DNA from: Oscarella lobularis | Taxonomy: Eukaryota; Porifera; Homoscleromorpha; Homosclerophorida; Oscarellidae | Length of the DNA: 64,000 nucleotides | Assembly: GCF_947507565.1 (NCBI RefSeq) | Contig: NC_089187.1 | Span: 2,046,001-2,110,000 of the forward strand | Direction of reading: 5' to 3' | Shown: positions 33,224-45,807 of the stretch, piece after piece | Numbering within the stretch: the stretch's first letter is position 1 | Layout: the number at the start of each line of letters is the position of its first letter | Notes under the pieces: generated by a model | Database searches by the model: none | Told to the model about the DNA's origin: nothing | The model's input: only the letters and a program-made list of their open reading frames with translations | Translations under genes and position numbers: made by a program

Positions 33224-36200
33224 CTACGAGTGCAACAACGTCACCTTTTCGTACTTCTCTTGGATGACTCTCTTGCTTATTGATGACTCCGTACAGGCAC
33301 GCAGCACCTTATTCACAAGAGGCTGTTCCGTTTCCGTCCTCCATTTCTCCAACGTTAGTGCAAGACTCACTTTGTTGCTATGGTTCCCTCGCCGTATTTC
33401 CGTCACGGCTTCCGCCGACAACAGGAAGCAACAGATCTCTTCCCATTTCGAGCTCGCTCCCGAACAGATCGCCGAAATCAGATCTTTGCACACGACGTCG
33501 TCGTCGGCGGGAAAACGGCCTCCGTGCTCCGGCTCTCCGTCTCGGATGCGGCGAGGAAGACGAAGACGGATAACTCGAATGCAAGGATACGTGGCGTCGC
33601 GAACTCTTCTGGCTTTTACAATTGCGGTGCTGCTCTTGCACGACTTGACGTCGTCCCTTTCGTACACGGCCACCTTCGAACTGAGATTCTCAAGATCGTC
33701 GCTGTCCAAATAGCACCATTCCATTGGAGTGCCATTCGCTTTATCGCCTCGAACTGACTCGACAGTGCGTTTCACATCTTCGAGCGTATCCTTTGCGACG
33801 CATTCGCCTCCTTTCGAACAGCGCACGATCACGTCGACGGCATCGTTATCATTCGTTATTTCGACGAGACATTCGACCAAATAACTTTGACCAGACGCCT
33901 CCAATTTGAAACCGTTTTTCCACAGAATCATGCGATATCCCGAAATGGCTGCACAGCGACTTTGAAGAATGGGAAAAAGCGGCGGTGGAATGACATCCGT
34001 CTCGGGGTGAGAAACTCGGTAGCGACGACCGCGGTAAACGACCATGTCGTCTCTCTTCTCCCAGACGCCGGCCGGTTTTAATTCTTTTATGAGGCAAGGA
34101 ACGTGATACGAGTGAGGACCGTCTTTACCTTCAATTTGACAAATGAGATGAAGATCGAGCATCACTCGAATAGCTTCATCTACGGTGAACGAAACGCACG
34201 GAAGATTTCGCTCCCGTTGCTTGTCTTGAAATAACTCGAGTGCTAGTTCTATGTCTTTTCGATTCACTCTGCCCGTGTCGTCGTCAACGGCGTGAATGTA
34301 GAACTCTTCGGGATCAGAGAGAATTGGTCCCAGAAGATTGGTTACCAAAACCGAAGGATGCAGATAGATTTGGCGAAGCGTGCGAAAATACAGAATCTGC
34401 GAAAACACTATTTTTTGGCACTAATCGAGAAAGTACGGAAATATCTTACAGTTCCTGAGTCATGAAGGTTTTGAGCCAATAAATCAACAGGAGAATCTTT
34501 GATGAGAGGTCGATTAAGGAGCTTTTCGATGGTGCGTTGAAACTCTTCCAAGTTCAGTAACTTGTTCTCCGCGCGAGAACTGTTTAAAAGGAGCGATCTG
34601 CAGTTCTCGCACACTTTGGGAACAGGATCCGCTTTCTATGACAAAAAAGCCGTGTCAGGAGTTCTCAAACACAACGACTTGATACCGATACCTGAATAAG
34701 CTCTTCCCTGATTCTTTTCAGTTCGCAGCGAAACGAATTCATAGCCGGCGATAGTCTCTTCTTGCAGTCCAACTCGACAACGCCGTCCAAACAGAAGATT
34801 TCTCCAAACTCTTTAACGAGTTTTGTGACGTGAATTCGAAATGCGCCCGAAGGCTTCATGTCGCTGTCGGGATTGTCTCCCGTTCTCTTGTTTCCAACGA
34901 CGACGATTGTGATGCCGGAGACGATTGATTTTCTCGCCGACTTCAAAAAAGCGAGCCATCGTCTCACTTCCGCTATCACTTCTTTCATTGCCCGCCTTTT
35001 GCCATTTCCGTCGTCTAGATTGACGACGCATATGAAAATGGTCAAAGCGAAGCGGAATAGAATAGCGTGAGCGACGCGGAACGGGTAGTGACCGCCAAAG
35101 TCCCAGATGGACATCAGTCCCACCCCGTCCACTCGTTTGTTGTGAACATCGACGCCGGCCGTTCGATCGAGTTCGTCTGATTCAATCTCATCCGACTGCG
35201 GTGCGATGCCACACAGAGAATTCGTTAGAGTTGTTTTGCCAGCCATCGGTTCGCCGACGAGACACGTTTGAACGCATTCCGGTTGAACTCGTTCGCTGTC
35301 AAGTCTGAATGATAACATTTGTTCCTAAAGATTTTATAAGAAGTATTGATTATATTTGCAGATAAAAATAGAAAACACGATAGCTTACATATTTGGCTTG
35401 CAGAAATATTTTCAGTTCGCCTCTAGCTGTCTCGTGAGGTTTCTTTCCGTGCTGATTATAAAATCAATATAACGGCGTCGCTTTTCTTTGAGGTCAGCTT
35501 ACATCATTTTCAGCCTCAAGTGATAGACCGAGATCCAGCAAATATTTAAGAAAAGACGTCATTCCATGTACTATCAATGGATTCATGAGAATTCCATAAC
35601 GATGCAGCAACGAATTTCCGTCCTTAAACATTCAAATTACCTAAATCTGCTTAATTTAGAAAGCTAATCTACCTTATCAACTACTTGGTAATTTGCATTG
35701 TGCTCCACAAACCATTTCAAATTTTCCACAGTTCTGCAATGCATGATCGGTGTACGCTCCTCCTAAAACTTTTCATTAGCAAATAGAAACAAACGAGTGC
35801 ATGCGACGCATCACATCATCTCTTTCCTCCAGATTCGCTCCATAACGCAAAAAATGATCAAGAGACAATAAAGAGCCATACCACGCAGCCCAGTGAAAAA
35901 CACCAGGCATTCCAGCAACAACAAGTTCCTCAGCCACAAACGAATCAAACACTTTTCCATCACTTACAAGTCCCTATAACAAGAAAATTGTACAGATTAA
36001 AATTTCAAAAAGTACAGACACTACATCTTTCTTCTCAAGAAGACCCAAACCAGAAAATTCAATTTGGAGCTCGGAAATGCCCTTTGCAACATCCTGGTCT
36101 TCGTTCAAAATTACATTCCGCAACAAAGTGCTCCCAATCTAAAACGACTTTACACAAAATGAACTTGCGTTTCAATACTACTAAACGATACGTTGATATC

Positions 36201-37634
36201 AAATTTTCGCTGAGCACCATATTCTAATAACTTTCTTGCAAATCTGAACTTCTTTGAACAACAAGCCAAAGACAACGGTGTCCCTTTGAACTACACACAT
36301 GCCAGGATAAGATAGAGACATCACGTACGCAAAAACCTACATACCACAGTCACATGATCTATCATTGCGAGAGGTAATCTTTTTCGTAGCCAGGCTAAGA
36401 GATCAATTCGATCACTCTCTTCTTTCTGATTAGAATCAGCCAAGGCATGAAACACGTTCCAATGGTACGTCTGCAAATAACTTTAGAATAGAAAGTTGTA
36501 TATAAACTGCTTACATTTGTTTTTGACAGCTGAAATCCTCTTTCACACAGCCAATCAATAACGTCAATTTGTACACCCGAAACAGCCCAATGAATAGATG
36601 CTGTATTTTTATTACGATTTGTAGGCTAAAGAAATATTTAAACTCTTGAATTTGCACGCTTTTGTTGTTATGTGACAAACCGCGGTTTCATAGTTTGGAT
36701 CGAGTTGTTTCCGTTTAGTTTGCCCGTTCTTCATTATTTTCAACCAAAGTTGGACCATTTTTAGTCCGCCAAAACAAGCGTAGAAAAACAGAGGAACCTA
36801 GAACGTACACAAATCATTCAGTCAATAAATAAATAAATTATTAGACATTATTCAATACTTTTCTCTGGTGCAATTCATAATCATTTATTTCCGGCAATAA
36901 TCTTTCTACTATCTGAACGCGTCCATTCGCAAATGCCAAATTCAAGGCTGTCTCTCCTCTCTAAACAGAAGGATCATTTTAAAAGTTGTGTGACACACTA
37001 AAACGATATATTACTCGTGTCATAGATGAAGTATTTGCTCCATTCTCAAGAAGAAATTCCACAGCAGACATATCACCAATAACACAAGCCAGCATCAAAG
37101 GTGTAAGTCTAGACTAATTCACTATTTCAAGATGTTGTACGAATAAGATTCAAGGCAATTTTACCAGATATTCTCCAAAATAATAATGTGATGTGCTCTT
37201 CAAGATATAGCAAGAGTCATGATCGATTTTCATCCCTTTCATGATCAAATTCTTCAAAATCTTGATTTCTCTTTTCAACACTGCAACATGTATCAACGTA
37301 CACAAGAGAACCTACAAATCCCATTCAAACATCCCGTACTACAGTATACACAGTAGGTAAATCACAACCATAATCCGATCTTCGCCACAAATCAATTCTT
37401 TATTTCTGTGCCGTTTTTTGAAACGGACTTTCCCACTTGAAAGAATTTCTTTCATATTTCTCAAATCTCCGTTTTCGACGCATCGATAAAGACGTTCTTC
37501 TTCTTCTTCTTCTCTATAAAACAGATTGTTTCGTTCTCGAGAATCGACCGCCGAACCTTTACTCACTCCCAGTCGCTTTCTTCGTCCGTTGACATTCGGC
37601 GCAACTCAGCCGAGTCTTTGACTTTGCCTGCCAT
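33224..37634 (-). CDS. Ankyrin-Roc-COR-death protein (Roco copy B)
   Basis: This is the most complete Roco gene in the window. The start at 37634 gives MAGKVKDSAELRRMSTDEES, followed across an intron by the acidic EEEEERLYRCVENGDLRN. Ankyrin-like exons run from about 37200 to 35520. The Roc exon (35318 to about 34665) has GEPMAGKTTLTNSL, WDFGGH and VVGNKRTG. The exon at 34614-34430 is a linker with CENCRSLLLN. COR plus a death-type domain occupy 34408-33224 (WEEICCFLLSAEAVTEIRRG, ending KVTLLHS). Compared with copy C, the switch II glutamine of DFGGQ is histidine, which in Ras-type GTPases would lower GTP hydrolysis. Same-strand neighbours are ZNF330 B downstream and ABCB6 upstream. Confidence 0.82.
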
Positions 37635-38086
37635 GCCGACTCCAAAGGTAGACAACGATGGAGAGAAGTCGCGAAAAGCAATAAGCTCGATCTCAAATTC
37701 CTGCTGGTGTCCCGTACGTAGGTTTGGCGTTACATCACTGCCAAATATAGTGTATACTACGTATAAAATTGTTGTGCTGTACGTCATGATTAATACTCTA
37801 TTTTGACTGATGAGTCTTTAAAGTCTTTGCCTACCGAAATTGAAAGATTTATGCGATTCATTGGACGTAAACTTATGATGTTACCCAGAAAACATACGAT
37901 CGCTCGCACTGGCACTGTGCTTATGGTAATCAAGTATACGCCTTTACTATTATCATGTATATGTACATAATCTACCACAAAGACGAATTCTTTTTCTAAC
38001 AACTGTAGGCACTAAAGGATGGATGTACCAACAACGACTGCAAAAAAACGTGCTTTTTGTTGGACTGGACCTTGTTCTTCACGGTG

Positions 38087-41000
38087 CTATTCCTTCTCTT
38101 CCGAATTAGCTGCCTTTAGCTGCTCATCCCACATTTCAGCATAAATGCCCTTCATAGCCAATAGATCAGAATGCCTGCGACGAAAAACACCACCTTTAGG
38201 GAAGCAACCAATCGCTGAATCAGTATGCCAGTGTACCTTCCCCTTTCGACAACCAAGCCATCACTGAGAACTAGTATCTGATCCGCATGAATTATAGTCG
38301 ACAACCTGAAACAAAAGTTCAGCTTTTCTTTTTGAAAAAATGTGCAGCCTGAGGCTCTGACCTATGAGCGACAACGATGCTCGTTCGACCAGCGCAAATC
38401 TTTGCCAGAGACGCTTGGATATTGCGCTCAGTGCGAGTATCCAGAGCAGACGTTGCCTTACACACAAACTACTACTAAGTTATCGCCGTTAGATAGACAT
38501 TACAATACCTCGTCTAGTAGAACAATAGCAGGCGATTTCAGTATCGTTCGTGCTATCGCGACCCTTTGTTTCTCGCCTCCACTCAGCTTGAGACCGCGCT
38601 CACCAACAACTGTTTTGTAACCTATGCAATTGCAGAAAGAAATTAAATTGCTTTCATTGGGTATATAACTATTTATACCTTCAGGAAGGGTTAGGATTTT
38701 TTCGTGTATGTCAGCCGCTCCTGAAGCCGATTCAACCTCTTCATCGGTCGCTTTGGCGTTTCCGTAGCGAACATTGTACCTGACATACAATGAGAGAAAA
38801 ATAAAAAAGTGAGACAATTGATTACCTGATTGTGTCGTTAAAAAGAACGGTGTCCTGCGGGACGACACCAATGGCTTGCCGTAGGGACGACTGCGTGACC
38901 TGACCAAACAAAGAAAAAAAGAATACGATGCCTTATTCGCCTTTATCTCTCTCAACTGACTCTTGATATGTCTTGGTCATCTATGAGAATGGCACCGCCC
39001 GAAGGAGGCAGATTGTAGAATCGGAAAAGCAAGCGAATAATGGTACTCTTTCCACTTCCGGAAGGGCCAACCTACACGCACACAAAAGATCATACGAGAA
39101 TCCCACTTGGCCTGCTGCTAACCAAAGCAATAGTCTGGCCTGGTTTTGCTTCAAAAGACACGCCCTTTAGAACGGGTTTTCTAATAGAAATTGTACACTA
39201 CGGTAGTTTCCCCCTTGTGGATTTATTTACACTGGATCATAAGCAAATGAGACGTTGTCGAAGACGACTCCAGCGTGGCTGGTACGCAGAGACGGAGCAT
39301 TGGGAATATCCTTCACCTTGAAACAAAAAAAAATAATAAACAGTGTCGTCATGCCACGAGAAAAAAGTGGCCGTACCTCCTGAGATTGAGCAAGAAGATC
39401 AAACATGTTTTCCATATCAATAAACGCTTGCTGTATCATTCTAAAACAAACGAAATGACGAGTGAGTATTTTGATACATAAGAGACGTGACGAACCTATA
39501 GTAGGTTCCAAACCAATTGAGCGGTTGATAGAGCTGAAGGACGTACGTAATAAAAAGAACAAAGTCTCCCACCTAACAAATATTCACTCATAGCGAATTA
39601 ATAAATAAATAAATATATGAACCGTTCGAGCTCCATCTGACACCTCCTTAGCGCACAGTAGACACCCAGCCAATAAACCAACGGTAATAATTAAATTTTG
39701 CATCGAGTTGAGAACAACCAAAGAAGCCAACGACTTCCGTTCGTGAACCTGAAGAAAACATCAAAAAAACGCTTAAAAAACTCAAAAGACGATTTCTCGT
39801 GCCTGGTATTCGAGAAGAGACTTCTGAAAACGATTCACTTCGTAATTTTCAGCGTTGTAGTATTTCACCTTTGAAGGAAAGATGGTCGGCTCGTCGCAAA
39901 GTATTATTTAATTAACAATGTGTATACCGTTTCAAAATTTAGCAGAGAGTCGACCGCTTTCTGTCGCGTCTCGTTGTCTAATTGATTCATGCCTCGCCTG
40001 TACGACGTGCGCCATTCGGTTATAACAATCGTAGCAACTAGAAATAATTCAATAGAAATGATTCCTTACATTGCTAGTACACTACTCACCCAAATACAGA
40101 GTCATAGTCACAAAGACGATCAGACCAAACCATAAATTGAAGGCGACGATGAAGTAGACAATAGCGATGACAATGTCGACGATTGTAGGAGCGATATTAA
40201 ACAGCACATATCTTAATAGAAAAAAAAAGCAAATCGTAGTCTACGTTTCTAACTAAACGAACTCACGTCAATAAATTGTTTATGCTCTGCGTGCCGCGAT
40301 CCATTACGCGCAGAACTTCGCCCGTTTTCCGACCCAAGTGCCATCGAAGAGACAAGCTATGGAACATATACCCACTACGAGCCCACTCCCAAGATTCTAT
40401 CCTCACTTGTGAAGATGCTTGAATAGGTCGACTTGAACTGTTCGACTCGTATACTGCTGAACTGAAATCCACGTCAGACTTCTGAGGCTGTTCAGAACTC
40501 CCATGGATCCTATATTTTCAACGAACGGAGATTAGAAAAGTCCACGATATGGCGTTGCGTTTACCTGCTCCTTGTACAAAACGCATGGAAACGTAGGCGA
40601 GAATTAGTCTCCAAGGAAACGGAATCGAATAGGCTGCCCCTCCGAGTTTGACATTGAAATAGGATGACGTATTGGTAGGAGCACTGCCTAGCGCATCAAC
40701 TGCAAAGGAGAATTAATTAAAGAAGTGAAAAATAATAGACAGGAGAGTACTCACCGATTTCCTTATAAAATATTGGCGTGAAAACATTCATCACTCTGCC
40801 TGCCACCAAGAAAAGAATGCAAAGTAAAACAGCAAGTTGCAAAATACTAAATAGACAATCAAATAATTACATCAAATCTATATAGACATAGTAGTAGTAT
40901 ACCAGCTTCGTTTCGGCCAGACATAAGGAAATATCTGCTTGCACTTCTTCCATAGATCATGAAACGTGGACCGATCAGCCGGACTCTGTATATAGATAGA

Positions 41001-41769
41001 CAAAAGCGTGACTCCTCCGTATGTTTTCTCATCATCGTCGTCATCTCACCGTTGGAGTTGCATCTTTCTTCGTCGCCTCCACGTCTTCGTTATTGGCCTC
41101 CTCGTCGGCGTTCACCGACATCATCGCTTTCCGCGCAGCAACGCGATACGTCGGCGACGCCAACGCCATCAGAAACGCGACAACCAGCCCAACAAGATCG
41201 ACGCAATACAAAACAGCATCGATCAAATGAACGCGATAGCTCCCATATCCACCATCGCGATCATACTCGAACACGTGCAACCAAAACCACGCCCTATTGC
41301 TCCATCCGGCAAAGGCGAGAAGACTAAAAATCAACGCGATGCCATAGAAACCGAGCAAGGCGACGCCGTGACGTCGTCGCAACGGCGTCACGCGATTTCT
41401 CTCGTGCACTAGTAGAACGACGGTGAAAAGCCACGCGACTGCATATAGAGTTTTCGAGAGAATTAAATAGCCGTGGATCGATCGCGGATTCGTTAGAACG
41501 AAGTCGAGAACGACGTCGATAACGTTGCTTAGACACATCAGGATCGGTATGGCGAGTTGGACTTTGATCCACGTCTTGCCGGGAAGCGATCGGCGCCACA
41601 TGGTCTTGGCGAGTTTTTTTCGACTCGCGATTATTTGGATTGTGCCGATGAGAAGGAGCCAGCTCGCGGCGACGGATGAGCCGACTGTTTGCAAGAAACA
41701 GCGGCTTATTCCCTTGTCTGGGAGCCACGGTACGCTGAGAGATTCTCCTTGCGAGCAAAAGCCGTCCAT
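38087..41769 (-). CDS. ABCB6: ABCB6-like mitochondrial/endolysosomal ABC transporter
   Basis: The first exon (41769-41041) encodes about 240 residues with five or six hydrophobic spans, the TMD0 typical of ABCB6. Then come membrane-domain exons with [20 protein letters not shown] and [19 protein letters not shown], then [20 protein letters not shown]. In the ATPase domain one sees Walker [10 protein letters not shown] (near 39055), [13 protein letters not shown] (near 38850), the signature [16 protein letters not shown], Walker [27 protein letters not shown] and the switch region VVAHR. The C-terminus stops at 38087. ABCB6 is a half-transporter that works as a homodimer and is implicated in porphyrin and metal handling. 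It is head-to-head with FBXW2. The middle exons are duplicated at 24318-25618. Confidence 0.9.
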
Positions 41770-41850
41770 GGTTGCAGATACTACTGTTGATGATGAGTGA
41801 GGATGACTGGCATTACGTCGCCTACATCGCCAATGCGTGCGCTACGTGCG
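41770..41850. promoter_or_regulatory. Bidirectional promoter region, ABCB6 / FBXW2-like
   Basis: Only 81 bp separate the ABCB6 start codon (minus, 41769) from the preferred FBXW2-like start (plus, 41851), or 27 bp if the upstream in-frame ATG at 41797 is used. The two 5' ends must share or overlap promoters. No TATA box is seen. Confidence 0.45.
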
Positions 41851-43502
41851 ATGACTAATCGACTCGATTTTCTCTTCGACGCGCTCGATACCCATTTTGC
41901 GCGCGGCAAGTTAAACGCCGTCGATCGTCTGGCGTTTCTACGACGCGTCGTAGAGCTCAGTCGCGGATGGGAGCTACAAGCGATGGGGGCGTGGCTCGTC
42001 GAGTTTCTCCATTGCGATTTCATAGGGACTTTGCCGCGCGAAATTGCTCGAGAAATACTGAGCTATCTAGACGCTCGTTCGCTAATACGATGCTGTGGAG
42101 TGCGAAAAAACGATTTCAAATTTTAATTAATTAATTATTTAATTTTGAGGTGTCGCGTTATTGGCGCGACGTCGCTCTGAGTCTTTCGGATTTATGGAAG
42201 CCGTTCTGTCTTCGGCTCGGTCTCGGAGTGGATCGTTCGGTGGAATCGTGGAGTCGTCTCTATACCTTGCATCAGCAGCGAATTCAACTATTGGAAGCCA
42301 GCCGCTTGCAAGAGAGACCGATCCTAAGTGGTCATAAGAAAAAGATAACTATTTTGAAGTGTTGTGGTCGTACTGCAGTTACTGGTAGGATAATACTTTA
42401 TTTATTTATTTATTTATAATCAGAGAGATGCATCCATTTCTCTTTAGGTTCTTTGGATAGGACTATAAGGGTTTGGCGTTTGGACGATGGGTCCTGCACG
42501 ACGGTGATTCAGTGCGGCAATAGTTACGCGGCCGAATTGCGGTTCGACTCCACCTTCATCGTTGCCGGTCTCCACGACTGTACCGCCTCTTGTTGGAACA
42601 TCGAAAGCGGAGAATTGATTCAAACGTATAGAGGACACAGTATGTCAGGTAAAAGGCAACGAGAAATAAATTGAGTCTCTGTAGTATCTCTTCATTGTCT
42701 AGTACTGTGCGTCGAGTTTATGAAGAGCCAAAATATAGTTGTGACTGGCTCAGCGGATCTCACAATAAAGGTGTGGAAGTTACGCGAAGGCCATTGCCTC
42801 CAGTCCATTATCGCCAGCACGTGCAACTGGATAAGGAAAGTAAGTTTGGTTTTCCTAAGTAGCATAGCAAAAAAAAGTCTCCACTAGCTTATTCTTACCG
42901 AAGCCGGAGGCGACGTCATCCTAATATCCACTGACACCAGAAAAGTCAAGGTACCCTTCGATCAATACATAAATTGCAAATAATACATGTATCTTTATTA
43001 CTAGCTATGGAACCTCACTATAGCTGAAGAGAGTCCCGTCGGCGAATGGCCATTCGACTCGGCTGACGTTAGTCAAATCAAAGACATCCGACTTGTCGAC
43101 GGCATTCTCTATATCATCATAAAAGGTTTTGTCGACTCAATCAAACTACCTTCGTTTCGTATATTAGAGTGCGGAAAAATAACGCGCGTCGTGGTTGTCG
43201 CTGAATCGGAGCGCCACGTTCTTTCCATTGGAACGGCGTTGTCGATTTGCGTTTCAGACGACCACACCGGAACCGGATTGGAAATTTATAATTGGATTCA
43301 AGGAAAGAGCATGGTCTTTTTTCCCGTCATCGCCCGGTCGTCGTGGTTCTCTAATATCTTTAAGGGGCCACATGTCACGTGTGGAAACACGGAGTGGCTT
43401 AGCGGAAGTGAAGACGAAAACGTCGAAAAATGTCGAGAATTTTCTATTCTCTTTGCCGAACCGAATGGGGATGTCAATGCCATAGACATCATATCGAGAT
43501 AA
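41851..43502 (+). CDS. FBXW2: FBXW2-like F-box/WD40 protein
   Basis: The start MTNRLDFLFDALDTHF at 41851 is preferred over 41797 by similarity to FBXW2. The F-box is LPREIAREILSYLDARSLIRCC followed by a short intron and SRYWRDVA. WD40 repeats follow across several exons: HKKKITILKCC, GSLDRTIRVWRLDDGSC, CTASCWNIESGELIQTYRGH, VTGSADLTIKVWKLREGHC, KVKLWNL and GTGLEIYNW. The conserved late motif EWLSGSEDEN is like the FBXW2 SWLNGLDG segment. F-box/WD40 proteins are substrate receptors of SCF ubiquitin ligases. The length of about 430-450 residues is as expected. An (AAT)n tract follows the stop. Confidence 0.85.
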
Positions 43503-43512
43503 TTGATTACGA

Positions 43513-43540
43513 ATAATAATAATAATAATAATAATAACGA
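43513..43540. repeat. (AAT)n microsatellite
   Basis: About nine consecutive AAT units lie in the short gap between the convergent FBXW2-like and HIGD1-like genes. Confidence 0.9.
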
Positions 43541-43542
43541 AT

Positions 43543-43886
43543 CTAATCTTTGCGTTTCTGAGTCGTGCTCGCGACGGCTCCCACGATCATTGCGCCGACG
43601 ACGACGCTCTGCGCCACGACGCGAAGTCTCATGACGTAGCGTGACGTCGACATCGCTGGATTTCGATGTTTGTACGCGTAAGCGCCGTAAAGAACGGCGC
43701 CAACCGTGCCAAGAATACCTGAACGAAGAGTTCGAGATCGACGAACGGCTATGCTACGCTCCGTAGCGCTTCTTTACCGATCGGCACGAACGGCGTCTCT
43801 TTGCTCTTTCGTACGAGCTTGTCGAAGGCTTGATCGCTTTCGCTTCGTATTCCCTTCGGCGTTTCTGTCAGCGTTGTGTTCGACAT
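43543..43886 (-). CDS. HIG1-domain mitochondrial protein (HIGD1-like)
   Basis: Two exons. The first, from 43886, reads MSNTTLTETPKGIRSESD and then FDKLVRKSKETPFVPIG, the hallmark of HIG1 proteins. After an intron of about 60 bp the second exon gives ILGTVGAVLYGAYAYKHRNP, MSTSRYVMRLRVVAQSVVV and GAMIVGAVAST, stopping at 43543. The two hydrophobic segments flank a basic loop, matching the hairpin topology of HIGD1A in the inner mitochondrial membrane, where it modulates respiratory complexes. About 95 residues, normal for the family. Confidence 0.87.
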
Positions 43887-44062
43887 TGAGGTTCTAGAGC
43901 AACTGGTGAAATCTGGACGAAAGGGCGAGAGGTTATGTATACGGGCGACGAGATATGACGTCATAACAACCGATTCTTTCCGGACATGACTGGCCGCCAG
44001 GCCGACGGAATATTGTAACTAAGACACGTGATCGTATTTCTCATTGTGACGTCATCATCATT

Positions 44063-44490
44063 ATGTCAGCTGCAGCTGCAAGCAGTTCCAGTGGCTCTGG
44101 CCGCGGTCGTCGCCGCCGGCGTCGCAGCCGTCGTCGCCGAGGCTATGGAACGTAATTTTTTTGAATACTGTATTGTCTATTGGCATGGTTTTTCATAGCG
44201 CGCCGCCGTCGATTATGTTCAGATCAGAGGGCGTTGAATTTTCCGTGCCACTATGGCGCTTCCTTCGCCCCCGCGGGGGCGGACGGGAGATTCTTTCTGC
44301 CGCCCTTGATTCAATTTGGTGCAATTATCAGGAGCCAAAAACAGAGACTGTCCGGGCAGTCCTGGCGGAGGAGGATCAAAGGCAGGACGCGGAAGAAAGA
44401 AACGAGGAAAAGGAAGAAGAAGTTTATGACGAAAAGGGTTGCGAAGGTCATGACAGCGGCTTTCGATACTACGATCATAACGCACCTTAG
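44063..44490 (+). CDS. Uncharacterised arginine-rich exon with ambiguous continuation
   Basis: A first exon reads MSAAAASSSSGSGRGRRRRR and continues with more arginines to GYGT, with a possible donor at 44152. After a likely acceptor near 44198 (ttttcatag), two long frames stay open to about 44490. One contains VEFSVPLWRFLRPRGGG and an acidic tail. The other contains FPCHYGASFAPAGADG and a basic tail. Splicing as drawn joins the first frame. The 44165-44380 part is duplicated at 46177-46382 and both frames survive there, so conservation does not decide between them. Family unknown. Confidence 0.35.
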
Positions 44491-44557
44491 CTAAGCATAC
44501 ATGTACTCACTGTACGCGTATACAGACTAGATGACGAGATACATATTATTCACTATC

Positions 44558-45730
44558 CTAATGAAAATGAAACGAGGGCAAGTATTTAAGACGATGACCC
44601 TTTCTCGCTATCCTAACGTCTTGTTCGCGCATTCCCCTGCTTTCCATTTCTTTGAGATACATTTCGAGCATTTCTCGATACAACTCCACTTCTTCTCTAA
44701 ACCGGTACTCGCTTCGAATGCGTTTCCAAAACGTCCCATTGAAGTGACGATACATTTTCATGTCGGCGTGGCTAAGTTTGGCCAAAGTCTCTTTCTGCTT
44801 GTCGTTTAGGGTTTCGCTGCCACGATGTGCAGCATATCTATCCGTAGCAGTCGACGACTTCGAAGCAAAGTCAGGATGGGTATTCTGTGGAATGCCAATG
44901 ACGTCCTCCAGTTTCCACCCCATCGTACGTTTCAATAGTACCATTGACTCGGGCATATATTCCATTATGAGCACAAGGGCAAACGTCTTGTCTATTTCAT
45001 GAATTTTTCTCTTTACATTCTTGTCCTTGTATGGCGGATTGACGCCCAAATCGAACGCCATACCGTTGAACCCAGCCCATTTTTCGAGCGGTTTCTCATA
45101 GTCGTTGCCGGCTCGAATATGCGATAAATACTGACCAACCGTTTGATTTTTCGCTATGCGTCTGTACGTTCCGTAAAAATAAAAAGTAGAAACAAATCGA
45201 GTGATGGGATCGCGAAGAATCGTAATATAGACGGGCTTCTTTATGAGTTTGTCCATGACGGCCTTGTTGTATCGACAGTGATCGATAAGAACGTCGTAGT
45301 CGCCGAGATCGTGCGTTTGACGATACATGCGAGAGTCGCTCAAACGCAAGTGCTTGGGGTACCCAAGATGCACTCCGTCGGTCGGTATGACCACTCGTAG
45401 GCGGTGCTTCATTGCGTACAGCTTCATCACGTACCACACGGACGTGCTTCCCGTTTTGTGCGTCTTCACGTACGCAAATTTTTGAACGGGCTCTACGGCT
45501 TTCTTCGGCGAGTCTGTCTCGACGGGTTTTCGACGAAGTTTTCGTTTTGGAGACGTTGTCGGCGAAGCTGGTAGAGGTTCCGTGGGGTGTCTGGAAATCG
45601 GACGTTTGCGATGCTGCAACGTAAGGAGTATCCCTGCTAGAGCCAGAACGAATGGCAGCAATAGCACAAGCTTGACGATTCGCAGTCTACATGGTGGACT
45701 CCACTTCGACTTTCGGTTCATTGGGCGCAA
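44558..45730 (-). CDS. Gal3ST-like galactose-3-O-sulfotransferase, type II membrane protein
   Basis: One uninterrupted frame of 390 residues. Residues about 18-38 (VKLVLLLPFVLALAGILLTL) are a signal anchor, so this is a Golgi type II protein. A proline/arginine stem follows. The 5'-PAPS-binding motif is KTHKTGSTSVWYV and the 3'-phosphate motif is ITILRDPITRFVSTFYF, both characteristic of the galactosylceramide/Gal3ST family. Further family text: FNGMAFDLG and LIMEYMPESMVLLKR. The family transfers sulfate from PAPS to position 3 of galactose on glycolipids or glycans. No intron is present. A truncated copy lies at 46386-47153. Confidence 0.88.
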   Translation of the reverse strand: MRPMNRKSKWSPPCRLRIVKLVLLLPFVLALAGILLTLQHRKRPISRHPTEPLPASPTTSPKRKLRRKPVETDSPKKAVEPVQKFAYVKTHKTGSTSVWYVMKLYAMKHRLRVVIPTDGVHLGYPKHLRLSDSRMYRQTHDLGDYDVLIDHCRYNKAVMDKLIKKPVYITILRDPITRFVSTFYFYGTYRRIAKNQTVGQYLSHIRAGNDYEKPLEKWAGFNGMAFDLGVNPPYKDKNVKRKIHEIDKTFALVLIMEYMPESMVLLKRTMGWKLEDVIGIPQNTHPDFASKSSTATDRYAAHRGSETLNDKQKETLAKLSHADMKMYRHFNGTFWKRIRSEYRFREEVELYREMLEMYLKEMESRGMREQDVRIARKGHRLKYLPSFHFH

Positions 45731-45807
45731 AATCGAAGAGGTGGAACTTGGAGGAGGTGGTGTCGGCTCCTCCGGGTCCCCTCCGCGTAGGCACGAATGG
45801 GCATGCG

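Noticed and set aside
44219-44485. Minus-strand proline-rich frame
   Set aside because: Composition-driven antisense frame with no homology; the plus-strand frames have at least an upstream exon.
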